DNA of 64,000 nt from Bacillus sp. sid0103 (GCF_019219025.1 NZ_JAHUWN010000024.1:1-64000); one strand, 5' to 3'. Counted from the first letter of the stretch, positions 56,370 through 64,000 are shown. A program made the numbers and translations. The notes: generated by a model not told the origin, from the letters alone.

Positions 56370-56837
56370 ATGGAATTAAAGAAGAGTATTGCAATGGTAC
56401 CAATCTTCTTAATGGCCTATCGTTGGGGGATTAAGGGCGGACTATTAACAGGATTTATTCTAGGTTTATTGCAAGTGGTCCTTGGATTTGCTCAAGTATA
56501 TACACTCCTACAAGGATTTATTGATTATTTCCTTGCCTTTACTATAGTAGGGTTAGCGGGTATTTTTGCCAACCAAGTAAAGAAATCTATATCTAACCAT
56601 GAAAAAGGAAAGTGGATGACATATGTAATTATCGGTGCATTGTTTGGAAGTGCCTTAAGATACCTTTGTCACGTTGTCTCGGGAATTTTGTTCTTTGGAG
56701 AATATGCACCAAAGGGACAGCCAGTAGCTGTATACTCACTTCTATATAATGGAACGTTCATGCTGCCAAGTTTCATCATCAGTGCAATCATAATCATCAT
56801 TGTCATGAGTGCAGTACCAAAGAAATTATTTTCATAA
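56370..56837 (+). pseudogene. thiT: N-terminally truncated thiamine ECF component ThiT
   Basis: A 155-residue frame aligning with ThiT/YuaJ (about 192) from its internal SIAMVPIFLMAYRWGIKGGLLTGF to the end, including RYLCHVVSGILFFGEYAPKG, the thiamine-binding region. About 38 N-terminal residues with the first TM helix are missing; homology stops at SIAMVP, and no ribosome binding site precedes ATG 56370. I see no TPP riboswitch upstream. Probably a remnant of the S-component; a functional short form cannot be excluded. Confidence 0.68.
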
Positions 56838-56856
56838 AAATATATGAAATTAAGAC

Positions 56857-56889
56857 AGGAAAAGAGTTTATATCTCTTTTCCTTTTTTA
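56857..56889 (+). terminator. Terminator after truncated thiT
   Basis: A 10-bp stem AGGAAAAGAG/CTCTTTTCCT followed by TTTTT. Confidence 0.88.
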
Positions 56890-56963
56890 CTGTAATTTTC
56901 GAACTTTTGACAAATTTGTCATGCTTGATAACTCTTATAAAGTGCTAAAATGACCATATAGAA

Positions 56964-56978
56964 AGATAATCATTCTCA
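56964..56978. promoter_or_regulatory. Fur box of the feo operon
   Basis: AGATAATcATTCTCA matches 13 of 15 positions of the 7-1-7 Fur box TGATAATNATTATCA, and lies 25 bases before feoA. A possible extended -10 (TGCTAAAAT at 56943-56951) is just upstream. Confidence 0.75.
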
Positions 56979-57002
56979 ATTAATATAGATAGGGTGATAT
57001 AC

Positions 57003-57227
57003 ATGTTTGGTTCGTTAAAAGCAGGAGATAAAGGAAAAATTATTGATATTTCCCATGTGGGTCACCTGGTACAAAGACGATTACTTGACTTGGGAATTTC
57101 TGAAGGCTCAGAAGTATGTGTGAAATGTGTGATGCCTTTTGGGGGACCTGTGATGATTGAATCATGTGGACAATGTGTAGGTATTCGCCGCACGGAAGCA
57201 GTTCGAATCGAAGTGGAGAGAATATAA
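57003..57227 (+). CDS. feoA: Ferrous iron transport protein A
   Basis: A 74-residue SH3-like protein (LKAGDKGKIIDISHVGHLVQRRLLDLGISEGSEV, VMIESCGQCVGIRRTEAVRIEVERI) that associates with and stimulates FeoB. ATG 57003 fits AGGGTGA at 56991. Its stop overlaps the feoB start (TAATG), so the two are coupled. A Fur box lies upstream. Confidence 0.95.
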   Translation: MFGSLKAGDKGKIIDISHVGHLVQRRLLDLGISEGSEVCVKCVMPFGGPVMIESCGQCVGIRRTEAVRIEVERI

Positions 57228-59230
57228 TGGAAATCGCTCTAATTGGAAATCCCAATACAGGGAAAACTTCATTGTTTAATAATCTAACAGGTTCCTATGA
57301 GTATGTTGGTAACTGGAGCGGTGTAACCGTTGAAAAGAAAGTTGGCTTCTTTAAAAATAATATTGGTCATTTAATTGATTTACCAGGTGTGTATACACTT
57401 AATCCGCTGTCAAAGGATGAAGGAGTAGTTACTTCCTTCTTTTTGAATGAAACCGTTGACCGCTTACTAAATATATTGGATGCCTCACAATTAGAACGAA
57501 ATTTACACCTGACATTGCAATTGCTAGAGTTTGAAAAGCCAGCACTAATTGGACTTAATATGGTCGATGTAGCAAATAAGCGCGGAATCCAAATAGATGT
57601 TTCTAAACTTTCAAACCAGCTCGGAGTGCCAGTTGTTCCTGTCGTGGCAAGAAGTGGTAAGGGTTGTGATAAATTAGTAGATGTCATCTCTACTCCATCA
57701 ATCCAGCCTCTAAAAAAGAATCTTGTTAACTATGGAAAAGAAGTCGAGGAAGCCATTGTAGCATTATCTACTGAGATTAATGGGAAAACAGGTCTTTCTC
57801 CACGATTTCTAACCATTCAATTATTTGAAGGAAATGAATACGTTAGAGACTACCTTGGGACTATTGTTGATAATCAAAAGCTTAATGCTCTAACTGCTTA
57901 TTTAGAGTCAACTATCCAAAAACATTATAATGTTAAATCATTAGCAATCTATATCTATCAAAAAAGAAAAGAAGTAATAGAGAAAATAGTTGCAGAGGTT
58001 GCTAGGAAAAGTAATTCGGATATACCACTTTCTGAAAAAATTGACAGTATCGTTACGAACCGCTTTTTAGGAATGCCCATTTTCTTGCTGCTTATGTATG
58101 TCATGTTTATGCTGACTTTTGATTGGCTTGGAACACCATTATCTGATCTTTTGGACGGATTATTAACTGGACCGGTGACAACAGGACTTGAAGCGGCTTT
58201 AACTGCGATTCATGCTTCAAGTTTTATACATGCATTGATGATTGACGGTTTAGTGGCAGGGGTAGGCGGCGTACTCGTATTTGTCCCGCAAATTTTCATC
58301 CTATTTTTCTTTATTTCTTTATTAGAAGATTCCGGTTATATGGCCCGAGTAGCGTTGGTCATGGACCGAATTATGGAGTCTGTGGGGTTAAACGGGAAGG
58401 CGTTTATTCCCATGATGATTGGCTTTGGCTGCAATGTACCAGGAATTATGGCAGCGAGAACAATCGAAACACCAAGAGAAAGGCTGGTAACCATATTGCT
58501 AACGCCGTTAATGTCCTGCTCGGCGCGATTACCAGTTTATGCATTATTTGTTGGAGCATTTTTTGCAGGAAATAAGGCTTTAGTTGTTCTAAGTTTATAT
58601 GTACTGGGGATTGTGGTTGCGTTAGTCTTAGCAAAAATCTTTTCGACTACTTTATTAAAATCAGAAACTTCATTATTCGTTATAGAACTGCCTCCTTACC
58701 GGCTCCCTCAATTTCAATCATTGTGGAGGAGTACATGGGATAAAGGAAAAGGTTTTGTTAGAAAAGCTGGAACATTTATTTTTGCAGGTTCTGTCTTTAT
58801 CTGGTTATTATCTTATTCAGGTCCCCATGGTATAAAGGTTGATATGGATGAAAGTTATTTAGCCTCAATTGGAAATGTGATCGCGCCCATTTTTGATCCA
58901 ATTGGATTTGGAACATGGCAGGCATCAGCCTCGTTAATTACGGGGTTCTTGGCAAAAGAGGCCATAATTTCTACGATGAATATCATTTATTTTGTTCCGA
59001 GTGATGCAAGTTTACAGGGATTATTAGCTGACTATTATACTCCACTTGCTGCCTATAGTTTCATGGTTTTCATATTATTATATATCCCATGCCTGGCAAC
59101 GGTTGCAACAATTTATAAAGAAACAAATTCAATGAAATGGACAGCTTTTTCAATGATTTATGCATTTGCGATTGCTTATATTCTATCCTTGGTAATCTAT
59201 CAGGGCGGCAAATTGTTTGGACTTGTATAA
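57227..59230 (+). CDS. feoB: Ferrous iron transporter FeoB
   Basis: A 667-residue Fe2+ transporter. The N-terminal GTPase domain has G1 GNPNTGKTS (7-15), G3 DLPGVY and G4 NMVD. After a helical insertion come the gated TM core (~280-660) with VPQIFILFFFISLLEDSGYMARVALVMDR and GFGCNVPGIMAARTIE, both family signatures. The start on the feoA stop codon is clear. It is followed by the small Cys-rich partner. Confidence 0.97.
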   Translation: MEIALIGNPNTGKTSLFNNLTGSYEYVGNWSGVTVEKKVGFFKNNIGHLIDLPGVYTLNPLSKDEGVVTSFFLNETVDRLLNILDASQLERNLHLTLQLLEFEKPALIGLNMVDVANKRGIQIDVSKLSNQLGVPVVPVVARSGKGCDKLVDVISTPSIQPLKKNLVNYGKEVEEAIVALSTEINGKTGLSPRFLTIQLFEGNEYVRDYLGTIVDNQKLNALTAYLESTIQKHYNVKSLAIYIYQKRKEVIEKIVAEVARKSNSDIPLSEKIDSIVTNRFLGMPIFLLLMYVMFMLTFDWLGTPLSDLLDGLLTGPVTTGLEAALTAIHASSFIHALMIDGLVAGVGGVLVFVPQIFILFFFISLLEDSGYMARVALVMDRIMESVGLNGKAFIPMMIGFGCNVPGIMAARTIETPRERLVTILLTPLMSCSARLPVYALFVGAFFAGNKALVVLSLYVLGIVVALVLAKIFSTTLLKSETSLFVIELPPYRLPQFQSLWRSTWDKGKGFVRKAGTFIFAGSVFIWLLSYSGPHGIKVDMDESYLASIGNVIAPIFDPIGFGTWQASASLITGFLAKEAIISTMNIIYFVPSDASLQGLLADYYTPLAAYSFMVFILLYIPCLATVATIYKETNSMKWTAFSMIYAFAIAYILSLVIYQGGKLFGLV

Positions 59231-59251
59231 TTCTAAAAAGAGGTGGAGCAA

Positions 59252-59407
59252 ATGATTGCCAATATTATCATCGGGGCCGCGATCTTTGGATACGCGACAT
59301 GGGCTTTAGTCAAGTTTATTAATAAATCGAAACAGGGAAAATGCGGAGCGTGTGATTTGAAAGATACATGTTCAAGTAAATGCGGAGTACCGCCTAAATT
59401 ACATTAA
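59252..59407 (+). CDS. FeoB-associated Cys-rich membrane protein
   Basis: A 51-residue protein with one TM helix (~3-22) and a Cys-rich tail (CGACDLKDTCSSKC), typical of the FeoB-associated family that replaces FeoC in Firmicutes. AGGTGG precedes ATG 59252. Third gene of the feo operon. Its last base adjoins the repeat element at 59408. Confidence 0.88.
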   Translation: MIANIIIGAAIFGYATWALVKFINKSKQGKCGACDLKDTCSSKCGVPPKLH

Positions 59408-59633
59408 AAAAAACTGCTATCTTTAAGGCTATGTTAAAGCATATTGTTAATTTTGGCACTCTGTTGATCTACGTTCCAGGCGCGAAGACTCCTGCGGGAG
59501 GACGGGGCAGGGGAGACCCCGCAGAAGCGCAGCGACGAGGAGGCTCCCCGGACCGCCCGCGGAAAGCGAAGCGCCTGGAGCGGAAATCAACAGGCAAGTT
59601 TAACAGAGCCATCTTTAAAGGTAGCAGTTTTTT
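59408..59633. mobile_element. GC-rich MITE-like inverted-repeat element
   Basis: Outer ends AAAAAACTGCTA (59408-59419) and TAGCAGTTTTTT (59622-59633) are inverted repeats. Inside, CTGTTGAT...TCCAGGCGC (59461-59483) is inverted at 59571-59593. The centre (59483-59571) is far more GC-rich than the flanks. I recognise the core (cctgcggga...gaggaggct...cgcggaaagcgaagcgcctggagcgg) as a repeat scattered in Bacillaceae genomes. It may also act as the feo terminator. Confidence 0.75.
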
Positions 59634-59664
59634 GATGCTAGAATTTGAATGATTCAACAAACTG

Positions 59665-59678
59665 GTGTAAAATTACAC
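59665..59678. promoter_or_regulatory. Palindrome before the XRE gene
   Basis: GTGTAA-aa-TTACAC is a perfect 6-2-6 palindrome 28 bases before the XRE start. A candidate autoregulatory operator. Confidence 0.5.
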
Positions 59679-59705
59679 TAGTTGCAATTGAAGGAAGGGC
59701 TTAAC

Positions 59706-60161
59706 GTGACCAGAGATGAAATTATAATGCAGGTTTCTGAAAAGCTTCGCCTAATACGAACTGAAGTCGGTTATACCCAGGATAAAATGGCAGATATTAT
59801 TGGCGTCTCAAAGAAAACACTTGTTCAAATTGAGAAGGGTAGAGTTCTTGCCAATTGGTCTACTGTGGTTTCGATTTGTGCATTATTTCGTGAAACTGAA
59901 ACCGTCCAATTTTTATTTGGAAATGAACCGCTCGAGGTGTTAGAAACTGTTGCCCGCGAAGGAATAGATATTCGAAAATCCAAAACATTAGGTGGCCGGA
60001 TATGGTGGAGGGTTGTATCAAAAAAGAACCGATATATTTTGCAGCAAAATATTCTTAGTAAGCATTTTCGGATATTGGATGAGGAAAATTATCGGATTTT
60101 TAGCAGTATTGATGAAAAGGTTTCTAAACATCGGTTTAAAGAATTAACCAAAAATGAATAA
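59706..60161 (+). CDS. XRE-family transcriptional regulator
   Basis: A 151-residue protein with an N-terminal helix-turn-helix (~12-65; LRLIRTEVGYTQDKMADIIGVSKKTLVQIEKGR) and a C-terminal ~80-residue region (GGRIWWRVVSKKNRYILQQNILSKHFRILDEENYRIF) of unknown fold. GTG 59706 fits AAGGAAGGG. A palindrome lies just upstream. It lies between the repeat element and the penicillin-binding protein gene; targets unknown. Confidence 0.85.
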   Translation: MTRDEIIMQVSEKLRLIRTEVGYTQDKMADIIGVSKKTLVQIEKGRVLANWSTVVSICALFRETETVQFLFGNEPLEVLETVAREGIDIRKSKTLGGRIWWRVVSKKNRYILQQNILSKHFRILDEENYRIFSSIDEKVSKHRFKELTKNE

Positions 60162-60171
60162 ATGATTTGGC

Positions 60172-60206
60172 AAAGGTGGGAATTGTGCCCATCTTTTTTC
60201 TTTTTT
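60172..60206 (+). terminator. Terminator after the XRE gene
   Basis: An AAAGGTGGG/CCCATCTTT stem with one G-T pair, followed by long T runs. Confidence 0.75.
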
Positions 60207-60312
60207 TTGGAATACTAATCAATGTATTTAACTTCAGGATAAACTGTCATAAAAACGAACCGATATTCGAAATTTATACCTGTTGTAGATTAGTGATAAA
60301 GGGTGTTTTCAT

Positions 60313-62382
60313 TTGGGATTTAAAGTGAATGTAACTAACATATTTAAAAACTGGAAAAGGTGGCACTTGCTCCAAATATTAGTGCTTTCTATGCTCATTA
60401 TTATCTTAAGTTTTTTTGGACTACTTTATTATTTTTCCAAGGATGCAGACATCTCAGGACTGAAAAATGAGCTGCCTCAGGCAACGGTGTTTTATGATGT
60501 GAATGAGGAGCTAGCTAGTAAAGTATCGGCGAATAAAAATGAAGGTGTCTCGATTAAGCAAGTCCCCGAATCTATGAAAAACGCGATCATTGCCATTGAG
60601 GATCGTCGATTTTACCAACATAGCGGTGTGGACCTGATTGGAACATCAAGGGCATTAATCCGTGACCTAAAAGCTGGAGGCATGGTAGAAGGCGGCAGCA
60701 CCATAACTCAGCAATTGACAAAGAATACACTTCTCACATCACAAAAAACCTTAAATCGGAAGATGGAGGAGGTTTTTTTAGCGCTACAGATTGAACGGGA
60801 ATATTCGAAATCAGAGATCTTGCAGATGTACTTAAACCAAATTTATTTTGGAAACGGTGCATGGGGAATTAAAACAGCCGCCAGCAAATATTTTGCCAAA
60901 GATGTTAAAGACCTATCAATCAGTGAATCTGCCTTACTCGCAGGGTTAATTAAAGCGCCATCTGCCCTAAATCCATATGAACATATGGAAAAGGCAACTG
61001 ACCGGAGAAATCTTGTATTAACACAAATGAAGAAACAAGGGTATATTTCCAATCAGCAGTATGAAAAAGCAAATCACGAAAAAGTAATTTTGAATGATAG
61101 GGGCGGTGACCCGTTCCGGGGCAAATTTCCATACTATGTTGATCAGGTTTTAGATGAGGCAATAAACTTATATGGATTATCACAGGATGAATTACTCACC
61201 GGCGGCTATCAAATTTATACAGAACTTGAACCTGCCATACAAACCGCCATGGAAGAAACATATCAAAATGATTCCTTGTTCCAAGAAGGAAAAGACCGGC
61301 TAGTACAGAGCGGCGGGGTCTTAATAGATCCAAAAACAGGCGGGATTAAGGCTATTGTTGGAGGCAGGGGGACACATACGTTTAGAGGATATAATCGTGC
61401 TTCGCAATTAGAGGCACAGCCAGGTTCTTCTTTTAAGCCATTAGCTGTCTATTCACCTGCTCTGGAAGAAGGTTGGCAGATTAGTGATATGTTAAAAGAT
61501 GAACCAATGTCATTTGGAGATTATCAACCTAGTAATTATGATCATCAATATGCTGGTCAAGTACCAATGTATGAAGCGGTGAAAGAATCAAAAAATGTTT
61601 CAGCTGTGTGGCTCTTAAATGAACTTGGAATTGAAAAAGGACTAGATTCCATTAAGCGGTTTGGAATTTCGTTGGACAAACATGACCGTAATTTATCTCT
61701 AGCCTTGGGAGGTTTGCATAAAGGTGTCTCTCCCCTAAACATGGCAGAAGCTTTTTCTGTTTTCCCGAATAACGGTATAAGAATAAAGGCTCATGCGATT
61801 AGGAAAATTGTTGATGCTGAGGGAAATGTTGTTGCCGTCTGGAAATCAAAAAAAGAGAGAGTGACAACAAAAGCCGTAACAGACAAAATGACGACCATGC
61901 TTCTTGGTGTTGTGGAACAAGGTACAGGTAAGGCAGCACAAATACCAGGCCGAGAAACTGCAGGGAAAACGGGTTCAACTCAAGTTCCGATAAAGGGAAT
62001 AAATGGCCTGAAGGATCAATGGTTTGTTGGATATACACCACAGCTGGTCGGGGCTATCTGGGTTGGCTATGATAAAACAGATGCAGAGCATTATATTACT
62101 CCGACAAGCAATAAAGGGGCGGCAGTTGTTTTTCGAGATGTAATGACGAAAGCATTAATGAATGAGCCTGCCAAGAGCTTTAATGTCCCGCATATTGCAA
62201 GCTTGATTGAAAAGAAAAGGCAGGCAGAGGCTGCTAAGAATCTTTTTAATTTTCAAGAAAACTTTAATAATGAAGTTCAAAAGTGGGAAGAGAAATGGAA
62301 TAAACAAAAGGAAAAATGGCAAAGGAAATGGAAGAATAAAGGAAAGGGAAAAGAAGAAGGACATGGAAATGGGCATGAATAA
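60313..62382 (+). CDS. pbpG: Class A penicillin-binding protein (PbpG-like)
   Basis: A 689-residue bifunctional peptidoglycan synthase: a TM anchor (~20-42), a glycosyltransferase domain (~60-240) with the catalytic Glu in AIEDRRFYQHSGVD (E96) and GGSTITQQLTKN, then a transpeptidase domain with SSFK (S372), SKN and KTGST. Length is close to B. subtilis PbpG/PBP2d (691), made during sporulation. A Lys/Glu/Trp-rich tail (~645-689) is unusual. TTG start with AAAGGG upstream. The exact paralogue (PbpF, PbpG, PonA) is not settled. Confidence 0.92.
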   Translation: MGFKVNVTNIFKNWKRWHLLQILVLSMLIIILSFFGLLYYFSKDADISGLKNELPQATVFYDVNEELASKVSANKNEGVSIKQVPESMKNAIIAIEDRRFYQHSGVDLIGTSRALIRDLKAGGMVEGGSTITQQLTKNTLLTSQKTLNRKMEEVFLALQIEREYSKSEILQMYLNQIYFGNGAWGIKTAASKYFAKDVKDLSISESALLAGLIKAPSALNPYEHMEKATDRRNLVLTQMKKQGYISNQQYEKANHEKVILNDRGGDPFRGKFPYYVDQVLDEAINLYGLSQDELLTGGYQIYTELEPAIQTAMEETYQNDSLFQEGKDRLVQSGGVLIDPKTGGIKAIVGGRGTHTFRGYNRASQLEAQPGSSFKPLAVYSPALEEGWQISDMLKDEPMSFGDYQPSNYDHQYAGQVPMYEAVKESKNVSAVWLLNELGIEKGLDSIKRFGISLDKHDRNLSLALGGLHKGVSPLNMAEAFSVFPNNGIRIKAHAIRKIVDAEGNVVAVWKSKKERVTTKAVTDKMTTMLLGVVEQGTGKAAQIPGRETAGKTGSTQVPIKGINGLKDQWFVGYTPQLVGAIWVGYDKTDAEHYITPTSNKGAAVVFRDVMTKALMNEPAKSFNVPHIASLIEKKRQAEAAKNLFNFQENFNNEVQKWEEKWNKQKEKWQRKWKNKGKGKEEGHGNGHE

Positions 62383-62429
62383 TCTACGATGTGTCGAAAG
62401 GTGTTTGAAACAATTCAGAAAAATGGGAA

Positions 62430-62458
62430 TTGACTTTTAAAACAACTGGTGATAATCT
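62430..62458 (+). promoter_or_regulatory. Promoter of the bmrC leader transcript
   Basis: TTGACT (62430-62435), 17-base spacer, then TAATCT (62453-62458) with an upstream TG (extended -10). It would start transcription about 30 bases before the leader peptide gene. Confidence 0.6.
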
Positions 62459-62496
62459 AACAAAGGAAGAAAAAAAAGGAAAGGGAGGGTTACAAA

Positions 62497-62571
62497 ATGA
62501 CTAAATTCAATCAAGTTTTATTAACAATTGAATATATGAATGTAACCTGTCCTGAAGAAATTTCTTGTTAA
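62497..62571 (+). CDS. Leader peptide (bmrB-like attenuator)
   Basis: A 24-codon frame with AAGGGAGGG seven bases before ATG, encoding MTKFNQVLLTIEYMNVTCP then EEISC. Its codons AATGTAACCTGT (62539-62550) can pair, over 12 bp with one G-T, with ACAGGTTACGTT (62608-62619), the 5' arm of the following terminator. A ribosome stalled early would free this stretch and prevent termination. In B. subtilis the orthologous bmrCD genes are controlled by the leader peptide gene bmrB through such attenuation. Sequence similarity to BmrB itself is not claimed. Confidence 0.75.
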   Translation: MTKFNQVLLTIEYMNVTCPEEISC

Positions 62572-62605
62572 TTTTTCAATGTGAAACACTTGATAAATGA
62601 CTAAA

Positions 62606-62648
62606 ACACAGGTTACGTTCGCATTTGTAACGTAACGTGTGTTTTTTT
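62606..62648 (+). terminator. Attenuator terminator 1 ahead of bmrC
   Basis: Arms ACACAGGTTACGTT (62606-62619) and AACGTAACGTGTGT (62629-62642) pair at 13 of 14 positions, with a 9-nt loop and seven T residues. Confidence 0.9.
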
Positions 62649-62667
62649 GTCCCTTTTTTTAAAAGGA

Positions 62668-62702
62668 GGCATACTGCACTACTGCGGTATGTCTTTTTTT
62701 TA
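62668..62702 (+). terminator. Attenuator terminator 2 ahead of bmrC
   Basis: GGCATACTGCA/TGCGGTATGTC pair over 11 bp (two G-T), with a 4-nt loop and seven or more T residues. This second terminator follows the first by about 20 bases. Confidence 0.88.
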
Positions 62703-62735
62703 TAGTTCAAAACAAATTTGAGGGAGGAAGAATTT

Positions 62736-62795
62736 ATGAGATATCTAGAAGAATCTTGGACTGGAAACACAAAAGGAGCACAAGACGGCGGATAG
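62736..62795 (+). CDS. Second short leader ORF before bmrC
   Basis: A 19-codon frame (MRYLEESWTGNTKGAQDGG) with a strong GAGGGAGGAAG site, ending 23 bases before bmrC. It is beyond both terminators, so it would be translated only after read-through. It may couple translation to bmrC or be a remnant. Coding status is uncertain, but the ribosome binding site is too good to ignore. Confidence 0.5.
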   Translation: MRYLEESWTGNTKGAQDGG

Positions 62796-62818
62796 TAAAA
62801 AATAAGGGGGAGTTAGTA

Positions 62819-64000
62819 ATGTTTGTTGTTTTAAAAAAATTGAGTTGGTTTTTTAGAGAAAATCGGCAGCGGTACCTAATCGCGATCACCTTATTAATTT
62901 TAGTTGGTGTTTTAGATGTGATACCGCCTAAATTAATAGGAATGGCTATTGATGATATTCATGTTGGCGGTATAAGTAAAAAGAAAATAATTCAATACCT
63001 TGGGATACTTTTAGGAATCATGGTGTCGTCCTATGCGATCACCTATGTATGGATGTATCGATTATTTGGAGGCGCTTTCCTTGTTGAAAGGAAACTTAGG
63101 TCTCGATTCGTTAATCACTTATTAAAAATGACTCCAGTTTTTTATGAAAAAAATCGGACTGGGGATTTAATGGCACGTGCTACAAATGATTTAAAAGCCA
63201 TTTCCATCACAGCAGGTTTTGGAATTCTGACACTTGTTGATTCAAGTGTTTGGATGCTGACATTACTGGTAACGATGGGGATTTTTATTAGCTGGAAGTT
63301 AACCTTAGCAGCGATTATCCCGCTGCCATTTATGGCCATTTTAATGAAAATTTATGGGAACAGAATTCATACACGCTTCATGGAAGCACAGGATGCCTTT
63401 GGTGAAATGAATGACCGAGTACTTGAATCTGTTGCAGGAGTAAGGGTGATTCGTGCTTATGTTCAAGAAGTGGCGGATAGCAATCGGTTTCATCAACTCA
63501 CTGAAGATGTTTATGATAAGAATATTAAGGTTGCACGAATTGACGCTTTATTTGATCCTACGATTAAGGTGCTTGTCGGCATTAGCTACTTAATTGGCCT
63601 TGGTTATGGTGCTTATTTAGTTTTTCATCAATCGATCACATTGGGGAATTTAGTTTCCTTTAATGTGTATTTAGGAATGCTGATCTGGCCGATGTTCGCA
63701 ATTGGTGAGCTAATCAATGTGATGCAAAGAGGAAATGCATCACTCGACCGTGTTAATGACACACTTAGCTATGTGGAAGAAGTCGTCAATCCTCTCCATC
63801 CCATTTCGATTGAACGTGCCGATGGCATTGATTATCAACAGGTAATCTTCCGTTACCCCTCTTCTAAAAATGATAATCTTAAAGATGTTAATGTAAAAGT
63901 TCTACCGGGGCAGACATTGGGCATTGTTGGTAAAACAGGGTCAGGAAAGACTACCTTTATTAAGCAATTATTAAGACAGTATCCATTAGGTGATGGAGAA
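62819..64000 (+). CDS. bmrC: Multidrug ABC half-transporter BmrC (YheI), partial
   Basis: The first 394 codons are present; the gene runs off the window. It has an ABC transporter membrane domain (~18-310) with MARATNDLKAISITAGFGILTLVDS and RGNASLDRVNDTLSY, then the start of the nucleotide-binding domain with Walker A GIVGKTGSGKTT. By memory it is strikingly close to B. subtilis YheI/BmrC (MFxVLKKLxWFF opening). BmrC pairs with BmrD, expected just beyond the window, in drug efflux. AAGGGGGAG precedes ATG 62819. Expression is under leader attenuation. Confidence 0.92.
   Translation, partial: MFVVLKKLSWFFRENRQRYLIAITLLILVGVLDVIPPKLIGMAIDDIHVGGISKKKIIQYLGILLGIMVSSYAITYVWMYRLFGGAFLVERKLRSRFVNHLLKMTPVFYEKNRTGDLMARATNDLKAISITAGFGILTLVDSSVWMLTLLVTMGIFISWKLTLAAIIPLPFMAILMKIYGNRIHTRFMEAQDAFGEMNDRVLESVAGVRVIRAYVQEVADSNRFHQLTEDVYDKNIKVARIDALFDPTIKVLVGISYLIGLGYGAYLVFHQSITLGNLVSFNVYLGMLIWPMFAIGELINVMQRGNASLDRVNDTLSYVEEVVNPLHPISIERADGIDYQQVIFRYPSSKNDNLKDVNVKVLPGQTLGIVGKTGSGKTTFIKQLLRQYPLGDGE

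Noticed and set aside
56204..56434. A 76-codon frame upstream of truncated thiT
   Set aside because: It shows no similarity to the missing ThiT N terminus and lacks a ribosome binding site.
59431..59652. Two opposite small frames within the GC-rich repeat
   Set aside because: They are translations of the repeat element itself (Arg/Gly/Pro-rich), a common false call at such repeats.
62597..62635. A 12-codon frame starting ATGACTAAA within terminator 1
   Set aside because: It has no ribosome binding site and lies across the terminator stem; noted only because its start resembles the leader peptide.

Overview
The window looks like the chromosome of an aerobic, endospore-forming member of the Bacillaceae (Bacillus, Neobacillus or Mesobacillus type). 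It is AT-rich, has strong AGGAGG-like ribosome binding sites, uses many TTG and GTG starts, has many hairpin-plus-T terminators, and most genes have clear B. subtilis counterparts (deoR/deoC/cdd, proC type, pit/ykaA, yhcT/yhcU, pgcA, spoVR, ald/adeR, ydaF, a pbpG-type penicillin-binding protein, bmrC). I saw no rRNA, tRNA, CRISPR array, prophage or intact insertion sequence.

Layout. 1-400: hairpin repeats. 0.4-2.6 kb: MMPL exporter. 2.8-5.2 kb: deoxyribonucleoside catabolism (deoR, deoC, a XapX small protein, cdd). 5.3-6.7 kb: DUF3189 protein and pyrroline-5-carboxylate reductase. 6.9-15.6 kb: an unusual same-strand block made of an HPt-REC-REC protein, a membrane-anchored HEAT protein, a processive family 2 glycosyltransferase, a large extracytoplasmic glycosidase-like protein, a lone receiver and a membrane histidine kinase split by a frameshift in an A9 run. 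This is the best candidate for an undescribed system: a phosphorelay built into a polysaccharide synthesis/processing machine. 15.7-18.7 kb: YitT-type protein, low-affinity phosphate transport (pit-ykaA) and a GlsB-type membrane protein, with two PhoP-box-like repeats between the last two. 18.7-25.9 kb: housekeeping and sporulation genes (yhcT, yhcU, pgcA, SDR, yhdB-like, M14 peptidase, spoVR). 26-28.4 kb: a coupled GTP cyclohydrolase II, RibD and HAD operon.

28.5-38.7 kb: two Fur-controlled iron units (a lipoprotein; a secreted/anchored protein plus FTR1 permease) flank a surface-glycan set (epimerase, flippase-like protein, alkaline-phosphatase-superfamily protein, DPM-type GT2, then GT39-like protein and UDP-glucose dehydrogenase). 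38.8-43.0 kb: alanine utilisation (ald, adeR-like regulator, amino acid permease with a cre site). 43.1-46.0 kb: a second MMPL exporter and its TetR repressor, with two matching operators. 46.2-50.9 kb: secreted acid phosphatase, small oxidase-like membrane protein, DUF445 protein, lipoprotein, HesB-like and coiled-coil proteins. 50.9-54.2 kb: small membrane protein and two paralogous CNNM/CorC (hemolysin-type) transporters that share a leader-RNA motif. 54.4-56.8 kb: ydaF, a soluble histidine kinase and an N-terminally truncated thiT. 57-59.4 kb: Fur-controlled feoA-feoB-feoB-associated gene. 59.4-59.6 kb: GC-rich MITE-like repeat. 59.7-62.4 kb: XRE regulator and class A penicillin-binding protein. 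62.4-64 kb: a bmrB-like leader-peptide attenuator with two tandem terminators ahead of the multidrug ABC half-transporter bmrC, cut by the window end.

Together the window is mostly chromosomal core with an emphasis on envelope biology: glycan synthesis and hydrolysis, iron and phosphate acquisition, divalent-cation and drug efflux, and signalling. Gene functions are inferred from remembered family motifs, not from a database search.
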